Source: Homoserinibacter sp. YIM 151385
GTDB taxonomy: Bacteria; Actinomycetota; Actinomycetes; Actinomycetales; Microbacteriaceae
Direction: 5' to 3'
Length of the DNA stretch: 64,000 nt
Assembly (NCBI RefSeq): GCF_027912415.1
Contig: NZ_CP115175.1
Location: 1,922,001 to 1,986,000 of the forward strand
A program made the position numbers and the translations under genes. Of this stretch, positions 1 through 9,706 are shown in pieces. The stretch's first letter is position 1. Each line of letters opens with the position of its first letter. The notes beneath the pieces were generated by a model that was not told the origin of the DNA, did no database searches, and saw nothing but the letters and a program-made list of their open reading frames with translations.

Positions 1-95
1 TCGGAGGCGGTCGTCACCTCGTAGCCGTGGGCGGCGAGGGTGATGCGGAGCGCCCGCAGGATCTGCGGGTCGTCGTCGGCGATGAGGATCCTCAT
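1..95 (-). CDS. kdpE: KdpE response regulator, N-terminal fragment (cut by window edge)
   Basis: Only the first 31 or so codons lie in the window. They read MRILIADDDPQILRALRI and carry the acidic DDD cluster at the start of a receiver domain. The ATG overlaps the TGA of kdpD in an ATGA tetranucleotide, so the two are translationally coupled. By position it is the KdpE transcription factor that KdpD phosphorylates to switch on the K+-ATPase operon. The output domain lies off the left edge, so the OmpR/KdpE assignment rests on context and on the receiver N-terminus. Confidence 0.85.
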   Translation of the reverse strand, partial: MRILIADDDPQILRALRITLAAHGYEVTTAS

Positions 96-2590
96 GCCGC
101 GGCCTCCCCCCGCTCGGCGGCCGGCAGGTCGAGCACGAGCGTGAGGCCGCCGCCCGGGGTCGGCTCGGCGTGCATGGCGCCGCCCATCGCCTCCGCGAAG
201 CCGCGCGACAGCGCGAGACCCAGCCCGACGCCCGCCGTGTTGTCGAGGTCGCCGCGGCGCTGGAAGGGCAGGAAGATCCGCTCCAGCTCGTCCTCGGGGA
301 CCCCGGGGCCGGTGTCGACGACGCGCAGCTGCACGCGTCCCGCGAAGGCGCTCGTCGCGACGACGGGCGGCTCCGGCGCGAAGCGCAGCGCGTTCGCGAG
401 GATGTTGACGATCGCCCGGCGCGCGAGGGCGGCATCCGCGAGGGCCGACGGGGTCTCGTCGAGGCGCAGCTCGACGTCGCCGGGGGCGAGGCCGAGCTCG
501 TCGAGCGCCCCCACGACGAGCTCCTCGAGCGCGACCGGGGCGAGCGCGACGCCGAGGACCCCCGCCTGGAGGCGGCTGGCATCCAGCAGGTCGGTGACGA
601 GGGATCCGAGCGAGGCGAGGCTCTCGTCGGCGGTCTCGAGGAGCTCGGAGCGGTCCGCCTTCGTGAGCTTCGCGCCCGAGGTGCGGAGGGAGCCGACGGC
701 GGCGGTCGCGGCGGCGAGCGGGCGGCGCAGGTCGTGCCCGACGGCCGCGAGGAGCGCGCTGCGGAGGCGGTCGGCCTCGGCGATCGGCGCCGCCTCGGCC
801 GCGACCTCCTGGAGGCGGCGCTGCTCGAGCGCCCCCTCGAGCTGGGCGACGAAGGCGCCGAGGATGCGGCGGTCGGAGGCGCTCAGCGGGCGGCCCCGCA
901 GGTAGAGGCTGGCGCCCGCGCCGAGCGGGATCTCGGTCTCCTCGTCGTCGCCGCGGAGCCGCTCGGGCTCTTTCGCGGCCGCCGCGATCCGGCCGTCCTG
1001 GCGCAGCAGCACGCTCGCCATCCCGAAGGCCTCCCGCAGCCGGTCGACGAGGGTGCCGAGGGCATCCCCGCCGCGCAGCATCGCCCCCGCCACGGAGACG
1101 AGGACCTCGGCCTCGGCCCGGGCGCGGTCGGCGACGCGGGCGCGCCGCGCCGCGCGGTCGACGACGATCGAGACGAGCACCGCGACGGCGACGAAGATCG
1201 CGAGGGCGAGCGCGTGCAGCGGATCGTCGATCGCGAGCGTCGAGTACGGCAGCACGAAGAAGTAGTCGAAGACGACGCCCGCCGCGATCGCGGCGAGGAG
1301 TGCGGGCCAGATCCCGCCGGCGAGGGCGACCACGACGACGAAGAGCTGAAGGAGGAGCACGTCGCTCACGACGGTCGCCTCCGAGCGGAACCGCACGAGC
1401 GCCCAGGTGAGGGCGGGCAGGCCGAGCAGCGTGAGCGCGAAGCCCGCGATGAGCCGCGAGGGCGCCAGCGCACCGCCGATCTTCGGCAGCTGCCAGCGCC
1501 GGACCGCGCCGGCCTCCGCATGGGTGACGATGTGCACGTCGATGTCGCCCGAGCGGCGGATCACCTCGGAGGAGGTGCCCGAGCCGCCGAGGAGGCGGGT
1601 CACGCGCGAACGGCGGGAGACCCCGATGACGAGCTGGGTCGCGTTCGAGGCCCGCGCGAACTCGACGAGCGCGGCCGCGACGTCCTCCGCGACGATGCGG
1701 TGGTAGCTGCCGCCGAGGGTGCGCGCGAGATCCGCCTGCTCGGCGAGGCGGGCCGCATCCGCGTCCTGGAGGCCGTCCGGGCTCGCGACGTGGACGGCGA
1801 CGAGCTGGCCCTTGCCGGAGCGCGCCGCGATGCGGGCACCGCGGCGGAGCAGCGTCTCGCCCTCGGCGCCGCCGGTGAGCGCGACGACGACCCGCTCGCG
1901 CGCCTCCCACGCGGCGTCGATGCCCTGCTCGGCCCGGTACCGCTGCAGCGCGGAGTCGACCTCGTCGGCGAGCCAGAGCAGCGCGAGCTCGCGCAGGGCG
2001 GTCAGGTTGCCGAGACGGAAGTAGTTGCTGAGGGCGGCGTCGATGCGCGCGGCGGGGTAGACGACGCCCTGCGCGAGGCGGTCGCGGAGCGCCTGCGGTG
2101 CGAGGTCGATGAGCTCGATCTGCTCGGCGCGTCGGAGGACGTCGTCGGGGATCGTCTCGCGCTGCACGACCCCCGTGATCTGCGTGACGACATCGCCGAG
2201 CGAGGTGATGTGCTGGATGTTGACGGTCGAGATGACGTCGATCCCCGCATCGAGCAGGGCCTCGACATCGCCCCAGCGCTTCGCGTGCGCGGAGCCCGGG
2301 GCGTTCGTGTGGGCGAGCTCGTCGACGAGCGCGAGCTGCGGCGCTCGGGCGATGACGGCGTCGAGGTCGAGCTCCTCGAGCACGACCCCGCGGTGCTCGA
2401 CCCGGCGGCGCGGCACGAGCTCGAGCCCCTCGACGAGCGCGGCCGTCGCCGCCCGGCCGTGCGTCTCGACGACCCCGACGACGACATCCACGCCGGCCGC
2501 CCGCAGACGCCGACCCTCCTCGAGCATCGTGTACGTCTTGCCGACGCCCGGCGCGGCGCCGAGCAGCACGCGCAGGCGGCCTCGTCCCAT
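92..2590 (-). CDS. kdpD: KdpD osmosensitive K+-channel histidine kinase
   Basis: Membrane sensor kinase of the Kdp system, 832 aa, close to the usual KdpD length. The N-terminal KdpD domain has a Walker A loop GAAPGVGKT at residues 11-19 and a VDELAHTN segment. A universal-stress-protein-like domain follows, then four membrane helices in mid-protein, a dimerisation helix with the phospho-acceptor in VGHDLRRPL (about residue 625), and a HATPase domain with DTGPGVPEDEL and GVGLGLALSRG. It lies 36 bp downstream of kdpC and overlaps kdpE. It senses low K+ or osmotic stress and controls KdpE. Confidence 0.96.
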   Translation of the reverse strand: MGRGRLRVLLGAAPGVGKTYTMLEEGRRLRAAGVDVVVGVVETHGRAATAALVEGLELVPRRRVEHRGVVLEELDLDAVIARAPQLALVDELAHTNAPGSAHAKRWGDVEALLDAGIDVISTVNIQHITSLGDVVTQITGVVQRETIPDDVLRRAEQIELIDLAPQALRDRLAQGVVYPAARIDAALSNYFRLGNLTALRELALLWLADEVDSALQRYRAEQGIDAAWEARERVVVALTGGAEGETLLRRGARIAARSGKGQLVAVHVASPDGLQDADAARLAEQADLARTLGGSYHRIVAEDVAAALVEFARASNATQLVIGVSRRSRVTRLLGGSGTSSEVIRRSGDIDVHIVTHAEAGAVRRWQLPKIGGALAPSRLIAGFALTLLGLPALTWALVRFRSEATVVSDVLLLQLFVVVVALAGGIWPALLAAIAAGVVFDYFFVLPYSTLAIDDPLHALALAIFVAVAVLVSIVVDRAARRARVADRARAEAEVLVSVAGAMLRGGDALGTLVDRLREAFGMASVLLRQDGRIAAAAKEPERLRGDDEETEIPLGAGASLYLRGRPLSASDRRILGAFVAQLEGALEQRRLQEVAAEAAPIAEADRLRSALLAAVGHDLRRPLAAATAAVGSLRTSGAKLTKADRSELLETADESLASLGSLVTDLLDASRLQAGVLGVALAPVALEELVVGALDELGLAPGDVELRLDETPSALADAALARRAIVNILANALRFAPEPPVVATSAFAGRVQLRVVDTGPGVPEDELERIFLPFQRRGDLDNTAGVGLGLALSRGFAEAMGGAMHAEPTPGGGLTLVLDLPAAERGEAAA

Positions 2591-2626
2591 GGCGGTCAGT
2601 CTCCCACCCCGGGGCGGCCGCCGAGC

Positions 2627-3238
2627 CTAGCCGGCATCCAGCTCGGCGAGCGCCAGGTTGAGCTGCAGCACGTTGACGACCGGGCGGCCGGCGACGCCGA
2701 GGTCGGCGGGCGTCGTCGCGGCGGCGACGAGCTCCTCGACCTGCGCGACCTCGAGGCCGCGGGCCTCGGCGACGCGCGCGACCTGGATCGCGGCGTACTC
2801 GGGGCTGATGTGCGGGTCGAGGCCCGACGAGGATGCGGTGAGCGCGTCCGCCGGGACGACGGCCGGGTCGACGCCCTCGAGCTCGGCGATCGCGGCTCGA
2901 CGATCCTCGATCGCGGCCACGAGGTCCTCGTTCTCGGGGCCGAGGTTGGATCCGCTCGATGCCGAGCCGTCATAGCCGTCGCCCGCAGCGGAGGGCCGCG
3001 ACTGGAACCACTCGGGCAGCGCGTTCCCGTCGGCGTCCGTGAAGGACTGGCCGATGAGCGCCGAGCCGACGACCTCGCCGTCGACGCCGCGCAGGAGCGC
3101 GCCGTTCGCCTGCGAGGGCATCACGACCTGGCCGATCGCGGTGATGATCGCCGTGTAGCCGAGGCCGAGCACGACGGTGAGGACGAGGACGGCGCGGACG
3201 GCCGTCCAGGTCTGGCGGAGGGGGTGGCGGGTGGCCAT
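2627..3238 (-). CDS. kdpC: KdpC, K+-transporting ATPase subunit C
   Basis: Single-span accessory subunit of KdpFABC that helps hold KdpA and KdpB together and raises ATP affinity. It has 203 aa. An N-terminal membrane helix lies near residues 14-38, and the periplasmic part carries family signatures such as SSGSNLGPEN and GLDPHISPEYA. A Shine-Dalgarno GGAG sits 9 bp before the ATG, and only 12 bp separate it from the kdpB stop. It has no in-frame overlap with its neighbours, unlike the rest of the operon. Confidence 0.96.
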   Translation of the reverse strand: MATRHPLRQTWTAVRAVLVLTVVLGLGYTAIITAIGQVVMPSQANGALLRGVDGEVVGSALIGQSFTDADGNALPEWFQSRPSAAGDGYDGSASSGSNLGPENEDLVAAIEDRRAAIAELEGVDPAVVPADALTASSSGLDPHISPEYAAIQVARVAEARGLEVAQVEELVAAATTPADLGVAGRPVVNVLQLNLALAELDAG

Positions 3239-3250
3239 GCTGATCTGCTC

Positions 3251-5335
3251 CTAGAAGCCGGGGATGAGGCTCACGACGAGGTCGATGAGCTTGATGCCGA
3301 TGAAGGGCGCGATGACGCCGCCGAGCCCGTACACGAGCAGGTTGCGCCCGAGGACGCTCGACGCCGACCCGACCCGCGTGCGCACACCGCGCAGGGCGAG
3401 CGGGATGAGCGCGATGATCACGAGCGCGTTGAAGATGATCGCCGAGAGGATCGCCGACGCCGGGCTCGAGAGCTGCATGATGTCGAGCGCCTGGAGGCCC
3501 GGGAGCGCCCCCGCGAACATCGCCGGGATGACGGCGAAGTACTTCGCGATGTCGTTGGCGATCGAGAAGGTCGTCAGCGCGCCGCGCGTGATGAGCAGCT
3601 GCTTGCCGATCCGGACGACGTCGATGAGCTTCGTCGGGTCGGAGTCGAGGTCGACCATGTTGCCGGCCTCCTTCGCGGCGGAGGTCCCCGTGTTCATGGC
3701 CACGCCGACATCCGCCTGCGCGAGGGCGGGCGCATCGTTCGTGCCGTCGCCCGTCATCGCGACGAGGTTGCCGCCCTCCTGCTCGCGTCGGATGAGCGCG
3801 AGCTTGTCCTCCGGTGTCGCCTCCGCGAGGACGTCGTCGACACCCGCCTCCGCGGCGATCGCGGTCGCGGTGAGTTTGTTGTCGCCCGTGATCATGATCG
3901 TGCGGATGCCCATCGCCCGGAGCTCCGCGAAGCGCTCGCGGAGCCCCTCCTTGACGACGTCCTTGAGGTGGATGACGCCGAGCGTCGCGGCCGCGCCGCC
4001 CGCGGAGCGCACCGCGACGACGAGCGGGGTGCCGCCCGAGGCCGAGATCCGCTCCACGATGGCGTCGAGGCCCGAGCGCTCGCCGTCGCGGTCGCCGCCC
4101 GACTCCGCGACCCAGGTCGCGACCGCCGAGGCGGCGCCCTTGCGGATCTCGGTGCCGTCGGCGAGATCGACGCCGCTCATGCGGGTCTGCGCGGTGAAGG
4201 GGACGGGCACGGCCGAGCTCGCGAGCTCGATCGGGCCCCCCGCCAGCTCGACGACCGAGGCGCCCTCGGGCGTCGGGTCGGCGAGCGAGGAGCGCTTCGC
4301 GGCATCCACGAGGTCGAGGTGCTCGACGCCCGCGAGCGGGAGGAACTCGACCGCGCGGCGGTTGCCGTAGGTGATGGTGCCCGTCTTGTCGAGCAGCAGC
4401 GTCGTCACGTCGCCCGCCGCCTCGACGGCGCGGCCGGACATCGCGAGCACGTTGCGCTGCACGAGTCGGTCCATGCCGGCGATGCCGATCGCGCTGAGGA
4501 GCGCGCCGATCGTCGTCGGGATGAGGCACACGAGGAGCGCGACGAGGACGGGGATGCTGACGGCGGTGCCCGCGGAGTCGGCGATCGGGTTCAGGGTCAC
4601 GACGACGACGAGGAAGATGATCGTGAGGCTCGCGAGCAGGATGTTGAGCGCGATCTCGTTGGGCGTGCGCTGCCGCGCGGCGCCCTCGACGAGCGAGATC
4701 ATCCGGTCGACGAAGGTCTCGCCCGGCTTCGAGGTGATGCGCACGACGATGCGGTCGCTGAGGACCCGCGTGCCGCCGGTCACGGCGGAGCGGTCGCCGC
4801 CGTGCTCGCGCACGACCGGCGCCGACTCGCCCGTGATGGCGGACTCGTCGACCGTCGCGATGCCCGCGACGATGTCCCCGTCTCCGGGGATGAGCTCCCC
4901 GGCCTCGACGATCACGACATCCCCGAGCCGCAGATCCGCGGAGGCGACGGAGGCCGTGCGCGATCGCCGCGCCTCCGGGTCGCCCTGCTCGTCGTAGGAC
5001 TCGGCGCGTGTCGCCTGGGTCGTCGTGCGGGTGGCGCGGAGGGAGGCCGCCTGCGCCTTGCCTCGGCCCTCGGCCACCGACTCCGCGAGGTTCGCGAAGA
5101 GGACGGTCGCCCAGAGCCAGACCGCGATGCCGGCGCTGAACGAGACGGGCAGCTCGCTGCCGCCGCTCGCGTCGCGCCCGATGAAGGGCTCCGCGATGGC
5201 GATCGCGGTGGTGAGCACCGCGCCGGCCTCGACGAGGAGCATGACGGGGTTGCGCCAGAGGTGCTTCGGGTTCAGCTTGCGGATGGCGCCCGGGAGCGCC
5301 TGCCGGAGCTGGCCGATCGAGAATGCGGAGGTCAC
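3251..5335 (-). CDS. kdpB: KdpB, K+-transporting ATPase ATP-binding subunit
   Basis: P-type ATPase catalytic subunit, 694 aa, typical for KdpB. The phosphorylated aspartate is D316 in DKTGT, the actuator motif TGES is at 168-171, and the hinge motif TGDGTNDAP is present. The GTG at 5335 is the start: it overlaps the kdpA TGA (GTGA), and family similarity ([12 protein letters not shown]) begins there. The open frame continues upstream but is out-of-frame kdpA sequence. ATP hydrolysis here drives K+ uptake through KdpA. Confidence 0.97.
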   Translation of the reverse strand: MTSAFSIGQLRQALPGAIRKLNPKHLWRNPVMLLVEAGAVLTTAIAIAEPFIGRDASGGSELPVSFSAGIAVWLWATVLFANLAESVAEGRGKAQAASLRATRTTTQATRAESYDEQGDPEARRSRTASVASADLRLGDVVIVEAGELIPGDGDIVAGIATVDESAITGESAPVVREHGGDRSAVTGGTRVLSDRIVVRITSKPGETFVDRMISLVEGAARQRTPNEIALNILLASLTIIFLVVVVTLNPIADSAGTAVSIPVLVALLVCLIPTTIGALLSAIGIAGMDRLVQRNVLAMSGRAVEAAGDVTTLLLDKTGTITYGNRRAVEFLPLAGVEHLDLVDAAKRSSLADPTPEGASVVELAGGPIELASSAVPVPFTAQTRMSGVDLADGTEIRKGAASAVATWVAESGGDRDGERSGLDAIVERISASGGTPLVVAVRSAGGAAATLGVIHLKDVVKEGLRERFAELRAMGIRTIMITGDNKLTATAIAAEAGVDDVLAEATPEDKLALIRREQEGGNLVAMTGDGTNDAPALAQADVGVAMNTGTSAAKEAGNMVDLDSDPTKLIDVVRIGKQLLITRGALTTFSIANDIAKYFAVIPAMFAGALPGLQALDIMQLSSPASAILSAIIFNALVIIALIPLALRGVRTRVGSASSVLGRNLLVYGLGGVIAPFIGIKLIDLVVSLIPGF

Positions 5336-7011
5336 GAGAGTCCTTCTGCGAGGGGGCCCAGTGCGAGCACCGGGAAGTAGGTGAGGGCCGACACGATGAG
5401 GATCGTGGCGATGTGGAGGCCGATGAACATCGGCCGGTGGGTCGGAAGCGTGCCGCTCGTCGCCGGGACCGGCTTCTGCGCGGCGAGGCTGCCCGCGAGG
5501 GCGAGGGCGAACGCGATCGGGAGGAAGCGCCCGAGGAGCATCGCGACGCCGAGCGCCGTGTTGAGCCACGGGGTGTTCGCCGTGAGTCCGGCGAAGGCGG
5601 AGCCGTTGTTGTTCGCGGCGCTCGTGAAGGCGTACAGGAGCTCGGAGAAGCCGTGGAGACCCGGGTTCCAGATGCTCGTCGACTCGACGTCCGCCCGCAC
5701 GGCCGGGATCGCGAAGCTCAGGGCGGAGCCCGCGAGCACGAGCGTCGGCGTCACGAGGATGTACAGGCTCGCGAGCTTCATCTCGCGGGGTCCGATCTTC
5801 TTGCCGAGGTACTCGGGGGTGCGGCCCACCATGAGGCCTGCGACGAACACCGCCACGACGGCGACCACCAGGATGCCGTACATGCCGGCCCCGACGCCGC
5901 CGGGGGCGACCTCGCCGAGCATCATGTTCACGAGCGCGATGCCGCCGCCGAAGGCGGTGTAGCTGTCGTGCATCGAGTTGACGGAGCCGGTCGAGGTGAG
6001 CGTCGTGCTCGCGGCGTAGAGGACGGAGGCGAGGATCCCGAAGCGCTGCTCCTTGCCCTCCATGGCGCCGCCGGCCGCCTGCGGCGCGGTGCCGCCGGCC
6101 GAGAGCTCCGCCCACGAGAGGAGCGAGACGGAGACGAGCCACAGCGCTCCCATCGCGCCGAGGACCGCCCAGCCCTGGCGCACATCCCCGACCATGCGGC
6201 CGAAGGTGCGAGTGAGGGAGACCGGGATCACGAGGATGAGGTAGACCTCGAAGAGGCTCGTCCAGCCGCTCGGGTTCTCGAAGGGATGCGAGGCGTTCGC
6301 GTTGAAGAAGCCGCCGCCGTTCGTGCCGAGGAGCTTGATCGCCTCCTGGCTGGCGACGGGTCCGCCCGGGATCGTGGCGGCGCCGCCCGTGAGGGTCTCG
6401 ATCGCCTGGAAGCCGTTGAGGTTCTGGATGACGCCGCCGGCGAGGAGCACGACCGCCGCCACCGCCGAGAGCGGGAGGAGCAGGCGGAAGGTGCCGCGCA
6501 CGAGGTCGACCCAGAAGTTTCCGATGTCGCCCGTGCCGCGCGCCGCGAGGCCGCGGAAGAGCGCGACGGCGACCGCGATGCCGACCGCCGCCGAGGCGAA
6601 GTTCTGCACCGCGAGGCCGAGCGCCTGGACCGCGTACCCGAAGGTCGCGTCCGGCGAGTAGGACTGCCAGTTCGTGTTCGAGACGAAGGAGATCGCCGTG
6701 TTGAAGGCGAGATGCTCGCTCGTCGGCGGCATGCCGAGGGAGAGCGGAAGCAGGTGCTGGGTGCGCTGCAGGAGGTAGAGCACCGCGAAGCCGACGGCTG
6801 AGAATGCAAGCACGGAGCGCAGATAGGCGCCCCAGCTCTGACGCCCGTCCGGGTCGACCCCGATGATGCGGTAGACCCAGCGCTCGGCGCGCAGGTGGCG
6901 CTCCGAGGTGAAGATGCGGGCGATCCCGTCGCCGAGGGGGCGCAGGGTGATGGCGAGGGCGGCGAAGAGGATCGCGATGCTCGCGATGCCGCCCCAGATC
7001 TCCGGGCTCAT
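5332..7011 (-). CDS. kdpA: KdpA, K+-transporting ATPase K+-binding subunit
   Basis: Channel-like membrane subunit that carries K+ through the KdpFABC complex, 559 aa with about ten hydrophobic helices. Selectivity-filter segments are visible, for example SNTNWQSY and [12 protein letters not shown]. The ATG at 7011 begins [12 protein letters not shown] and overlaps the kdpF TGA in ATGA. The upstream reading is kdpF and leader sequence in the wrong frame. The stop overlaps the GTG of kdpB, so A and B are translated as a coupled pair. Confidence 0.97.
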   Translation of the reverse strand: MSPEIWGGIASIAILFAALAITLRPLGDGIARIFTSERHLRAERWVYRIIGVDPDGRQSWGAYLRSVLAFSAVGFAVLYLLQRTQHLLPLSLGMPPTSEHLAFNTAISFVSNTNWQSYSPDATFGYAVQALGLAVQNFASAAVGIAVAVALFRGLAARGTGDIGNFWVDLVRGTFRLLLPLSAVAAVVLLAGGVIQNLNGFQAIETLTGGAATIPGGPVASQEAIKLLGTNGGGFFNANASHPFENPSGWTSLFEVYLILVIPVSLTRTFGRMVGDVRQGWAVLGAMGALWLVSVSLLSWAELSAGGTAPQAAGGAMEGKEQRFGILASVLYAASTTLTSTGSVNSMHDSYTAFGGGIALVNMMLGEVAPGGVGAGMYGILVVAVVAVFVAGLMVGRTPEYLGKKIGPREMKLASLYILVTPTLVLAGSALSFAIPAVRADVESTSIWNPGLHGFSELLYAFTSAANNNGSAFAGLTANTPWLNTALGVAMLLGRFLPIAFALALAGSLAAQKPVPATSGTLPTHRPMFIGLHIATILIVSALTYFPVLALGPLAEGLS

Positions 7012-7100
7012 CCGAGCTTCTCCGGGAGGACGAGGGCGATGACGACGTAGACGATCGCGGCGACGGCGAGGACGGCGGCGATCAGCTCGAAGGCGATCAC
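7008..7100 (-). CDS. kdpF: KdpF small membrane subunit
   Basis: A 30-aa hydrophobic peptide (starts [13 protein letters not shown], ends LVLPEKLG) with one membrane helix and the family's typical P-E-K/R-L end. In other bacteria KdpF is a lipid-like stabiliser of the KdpFABC complex. The GTG start at 7100 overlaps the stop of the mini-ORF upstream, and its own TGA overlaps the kdpA ATG. It is easily missed because of its length, but size, composition and position agree. Confidence 0.9.
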   Translation of the reverse strand: MIAFELIAAVLAVAAIVYVVIALVLPEKLG

Positions 7101-7180
7101 AGCTTCTCCACCGCCCGGCCGATGACGCCGACGAGCGCCAGCAGCGCGAGGGCGCCGGCGACGTAGAGGATGTCGAGCAC
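7097..7180 (-). CDS. 27-aa membrane peptide at the head of the kdp operon
   Basis: A GTG-started frame of 27 aa beginning [18 protein letters not shown] and ending GRAVEKL. It is one predicted membrane helix with a charged C-terminus, and it looks like a KdpF paralogue. GGAG lies 7 bp before the start, and the stop overlaps the kdpF GTG in GTGA. The coupling and coding-like composition suggest a real first gene of the operon. A function has not been shown; it could be a second KdpF-like stabiliser or a translated leader. I recall similar peptides in this position in other actinobacteria, but could not check. Confidence 0.65.
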   Translation of the reverse strand: MLDILYVAGALALLALVGVIGRAVEKL

Positions 7181-7211
7181 GGGGTGACTCCAGGTCTCGG
7201 GTGTCGGGTCC

Positions 7212-7234
7212 AGGCGCCGCACCTCGCGGCGCCT
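7212..7234 (-). promoter_or_regulatory. Hairpin in the kdp operon leader
   Basis: A 9-bp perfect stem (arms AGGCGCCGC and GCGGCGCCT, 5-base loop) lies about 32 bp upstream of the first kdp reading frame. It may be a leader-RNA structure or a protein-binding palindrome. No poly-U follows, and I see no riboswitch core in the roughly 200-bp leader. Confidence 0.45.
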
Positions 7235-7381
7235 CGTCCATTCGACTCCCGGGGCACCGTTCTCCAGGCGCTCCTCACGGGATCCTCACGCCGCGGGGGC
7301 CGATCCCTACGCACCCCTCACACGGCGGGGTGCGGGGATGCGGGGATGCCGAGAGCGGAGCGGGCGCGCAGGGCGCGCGCG

Positions 7382-7387
7382 TAGCGT
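7382..7387 (+). promoter_or_regulatory. -10 element TAGCGT, leaderless start of serine hydrolase gene
   Basis: TAGCGT is followed by exactly six bases and the ATG at 7394. The purine-rich GGAGG touching the ATG is too close to act as a normal ribosome site, so leaderless transcription is the simpler reading. Confidence 0.6.
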
Positions 7388-7393
7388 GGAGGC

Positions 7394-8833
7394 ATGACGA
7401 CGACGTCCCTGCCCACCGCATCCCCCGCCGCCTCCGGCGTCGACCCGGCCGGCATCCACGCCCTCGTCGACGCACTCGAGGCCTCGCCGCAGATCGAGCC
7501 GCACGGGCTCATGGTGCTGCGCGGCGGCCAGCTCCTCGCCGCCGGCTGGTGGACCCCGTACGCCGCGCACCGCCCGCATCTGCTCTACTCGCTCTCGAAG
7601 AGCTTCACCTCGCTCGCCGCCGGCATCGCCGTGGACGAGGGCCTGCTCGACCCGGAGCGCACGGTGCTCTCCTACTTCCCCGAGCTGGACGCCGAGGTGA
7701 CGGATGAGCGGAGCCGCCGCATCCTCGTCCGCCACGTCGCCGCCATGGCGAGCGGCCACACGGGCGAGACCCTCGACGGCGCGCTCGCGATCGACTTCCT
7801 GGAGCCCGTGCGCGGCTTCCTCCTCACCCCGCCGGAGGAGGAGCCGGGCAGCGTCTTCGCCTACAACCAGCCGTGCACCTACGCGCTCGGCGCCATCGTG
7901 CAGCGCGAGTCGGGCCAGACCCTCACCGAGTACCTGCGGCCGCGGCTCCTCGACCCGCTCGGCATCGGCGAGGTCGGCTGGCAGCAGCACCCGCCGGGGC
8001 GCGACTTCGGCTTCTCGGGACTGCACGCGACGACCGACGCGGTCGCGCGGCTCGGGCAGCTGATGCTGCAGCGCGGCGAGTGGGAGGGCCGGCAGCTCGT
8101 CCCCCTCGAGTGGGTGGATGCGGCGACGCGCGAGCAGGTCTCGACGGCCGGCGAGGGCGCCCCCGACTCGGCACAGGGGTACGGGTACCAGTTCTGGATG
8201 TCCCGCCACGGCTATCGCGGCGACGGCGCCTACGGGCAGTTCGCGATCGTCGTCCCCGAGCTCGAGCTCGTCGTCGCGCTGACGACGCAGAGCACCGACG
8301 GGCAGGCCGTGCTCGACGCCGTGTGGTCGACGCTGCTGCCCGCCGTCGGCGAGGCGCGCGAGCCCGACCCGATCGCCGAGGGGGAGCTCGCGGCGCGCCT
8401 CGCGGGACTCGCGCTCGAGCCGCGGCCCCGGGATGCGGAGCCGGGCGACGCGATCGGCCTCCTGCCCGCGACGGGCGAGGGGGCCGAGATCCAGACGACC
8501 GTGACGGGCGCGGCCGTGCGCGTCGACGGCGTGCGCCGCATCCTCGAGCTCCACGAGGGCGAGCGCGTCCACGAGCTCGAGCTCGGCGACGGCGCGTGGG
8601 CGGTCACCGAGGAGCCCGTGCCGGTCGCGGGCTCGGCGAGCTGGGACGCGGCGGGCGGCCTCGTCGCCGACCTGGCCTTCCTCGAGACGCCGCACCGCCT
8701 CCGCGTCGCCCTCGATCCCGCGGCCGGCACCGCGGAGGCGCGCTGGGTGACGGTGCCGCTGCGCTCGAGCGTGCTCGACGAGCTGCGGATGCCGCGACCG
8801 GGCGTGCCGCAGGTCTGGCCGACGAAGGTCTGA
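7394..8833 (+). CDS. Serine hydrolase, beta-lactamase/esterase (class C) family
   Basis: Penicillin-binding-protein-like hydrolase of 479 aa. The nucleophile motif S66-L-S-K69 (SxxK) is followed by the Y157-N158 motif of class C beta-lactamases, DD-peptidases and EstB-type esterases. No signal peptide is visible, so it is probably cytoplasmic and more likely an esterase or amidase than a secreted beta-lactamase. The C-terminal 150 residues form an extra beta-rich domain. It is transcribed alone, divergently from kdp. The substrate cannot be read from sequence. Confidence 0.85.
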   Translation: MTTTSLPTASPAASGVDPAGIHALVDALEASPQIEPHGLMVLRGGQLLAAGWWTPYAAHRPHLLYSLSKSFTSLAAGIAVDEGLLDPERTVLSYFPELDAEVTDERSRRILVRHVAAMASGHTGETLDGALAIDFLEPVRGFLLTPPEEEPGSVFAYNQPCTYALGAIVQRESGQTLTEYLRPRLLDPLGIGEVGWQQHPPGRDFGFSGLHATTDAVARLGQLMLQRGEWEGRQLVPLEWVDAATREQVSTAGEGAPDSAQGYGYQFWMSRHGYRGDGAYGQFAIVVPELELVVALTTQSTDGQAVLDAVWSTLLPAVGEAREPDPIAEGELAARLAGLALEPRPRDAEPGDAIGLLPATGEGAEIQTTVTGAAVRVDGVRRILELHEGERVHELELGDGAWAVTEEPVPVAGSASWDAAGGLVADLAFLETPHRLRVALDPAAGTAEARWVTVPLRSSVLDELRMPRPGVPQVWPTKV

Positions 8834-8860
8834 GCGGAGGCATGGCGCTGCGCGCCGCGC

Positions 8861-9706
8861 TCACGCCTCCCGCGTGATCTCCACGCGCACGAACAGCTGC
8901 GAGGAGGTCGGCCCCGCGTAGACGCCGCGCAGCGGCGGCACGTCGGCGTAGTCGCGGCCGCGGCCGACCGTCACGTGCCGCTCGCCGATGTCGATGAGGT
9001 TCGTGGGGTCGAAGCCGCGCCATGAGCCGCAGTACCACTCGACCCAGGCGTGCGACTCGCCCGCGACCGCCTGGCCGATCTCCGCGTCCGGCACCGGGTG
9101 CAGGTAGCCGGAGACGTACCGGGCGGGGATGCCGGCCGAGCGCAGCGCCCCGAGGGCGAGGTGGGCGATGTCCTGGCAGACGCCCTTCCGGTGCGCCCAT
9201 GCCTCCGCCGCGGTCGTCGTCACCGTGGTCGAGCCCGGCACGTACTCGATGCGCTCGCCGATCGCGCGCGCGATCGCCAGGGCCGCCTCGCAGGGCGTCG
9301 CCGCATCCCTCAGGATGCCGGCCGCGAGCTCCCGCACCTCGTCCGGCGGGCTCGTGCGAGCGGTCTGCCCGAGCTGCTCGACGAGCTCCGAGCTGCGGTC
9401 GGCGGCATCGGCGAGCGCCGTCCACTCGAGCCGGTGCTCGGGGTGGGCGCGCGGACGCACCTCGACGAGGCTCGTCGCGGTGAGGACGAGCTCGCGGTGC
9501 GGGGTGAGCACCTCGAAGGAGGAGACGCGCGTGCCCCAGTAGTCGAGATAGTCGTGGACGCCGGAGACCGGCGCGATGTCGAGCGCGGAGGCGAGCACGA
9601 GCTGCCCGTCGCTCGACTGCGGCAGCATCCTCGCCTCGTTGTAGGAGGAGGCGGCCTCGCCCTCGTAGCGGAAGCCCGTCTCGTGTCGGATGCGCAGTCG
9701 GCTCAC
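8861..9706 (-). CDS. Transglutaminase-like cysteine protease family protein
   Basis: 281 aa: an N-terminal bacterial transglutaminase-associated beta domain, then a transglutaminase core with the triad C177 (GVCQD), H219 (ESHAW) and D233 (FDPTN). The GTG start overlaps the stop of the alpha-E gene. Proteins of this class are co-encoded with a circularly permuted ATP-grasp and an alpha-E protein; that trio has been proposed to make and cleave a peptide tag or small peptide. The real substrate is unknown. Last gene of a three-gene operon. Confidence 0.9.
   Translation of the reverse strand: MSRLRIRHETGFRYEGEAASSYNEARMLPQSSDGQLVLASALDIAPVSGVHDYLDYWGTRVSSFEVLTPHRELVLTATSLVEVRPRAHPEHRLEWTALADAADRSSELVEQLGQTARTSPPDEVRELAAGILRDAATPCEAALAIARAIGERIEYVPGSTTVTTTAAEAWAHRKGVCQDIAHLALGALRSAGIPARYVSGYLHPVPDAEIGQAVAGESHAWVEWYCGSWRGFDPTNLIDIGERHVTVGRGRDYADVPPLRGVYAGPTSSQLFVRVEITREA

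Noticed and set aside
170-5380. Very long plus-strand open frames across the kdp, putA, heme and other genes
   Set aside because: They are charge-rich, Arg/Glu/Asp-dominated readings antisense to clear protein genes, a common effect of high GC.
7181-7393. c-di-AMP (ydaO) riboswitch in front of kdp
   Set aside because: Such switches occur before K+ uptake genes, but the leader lacks the conserved core and is mostly one simple hairpin.
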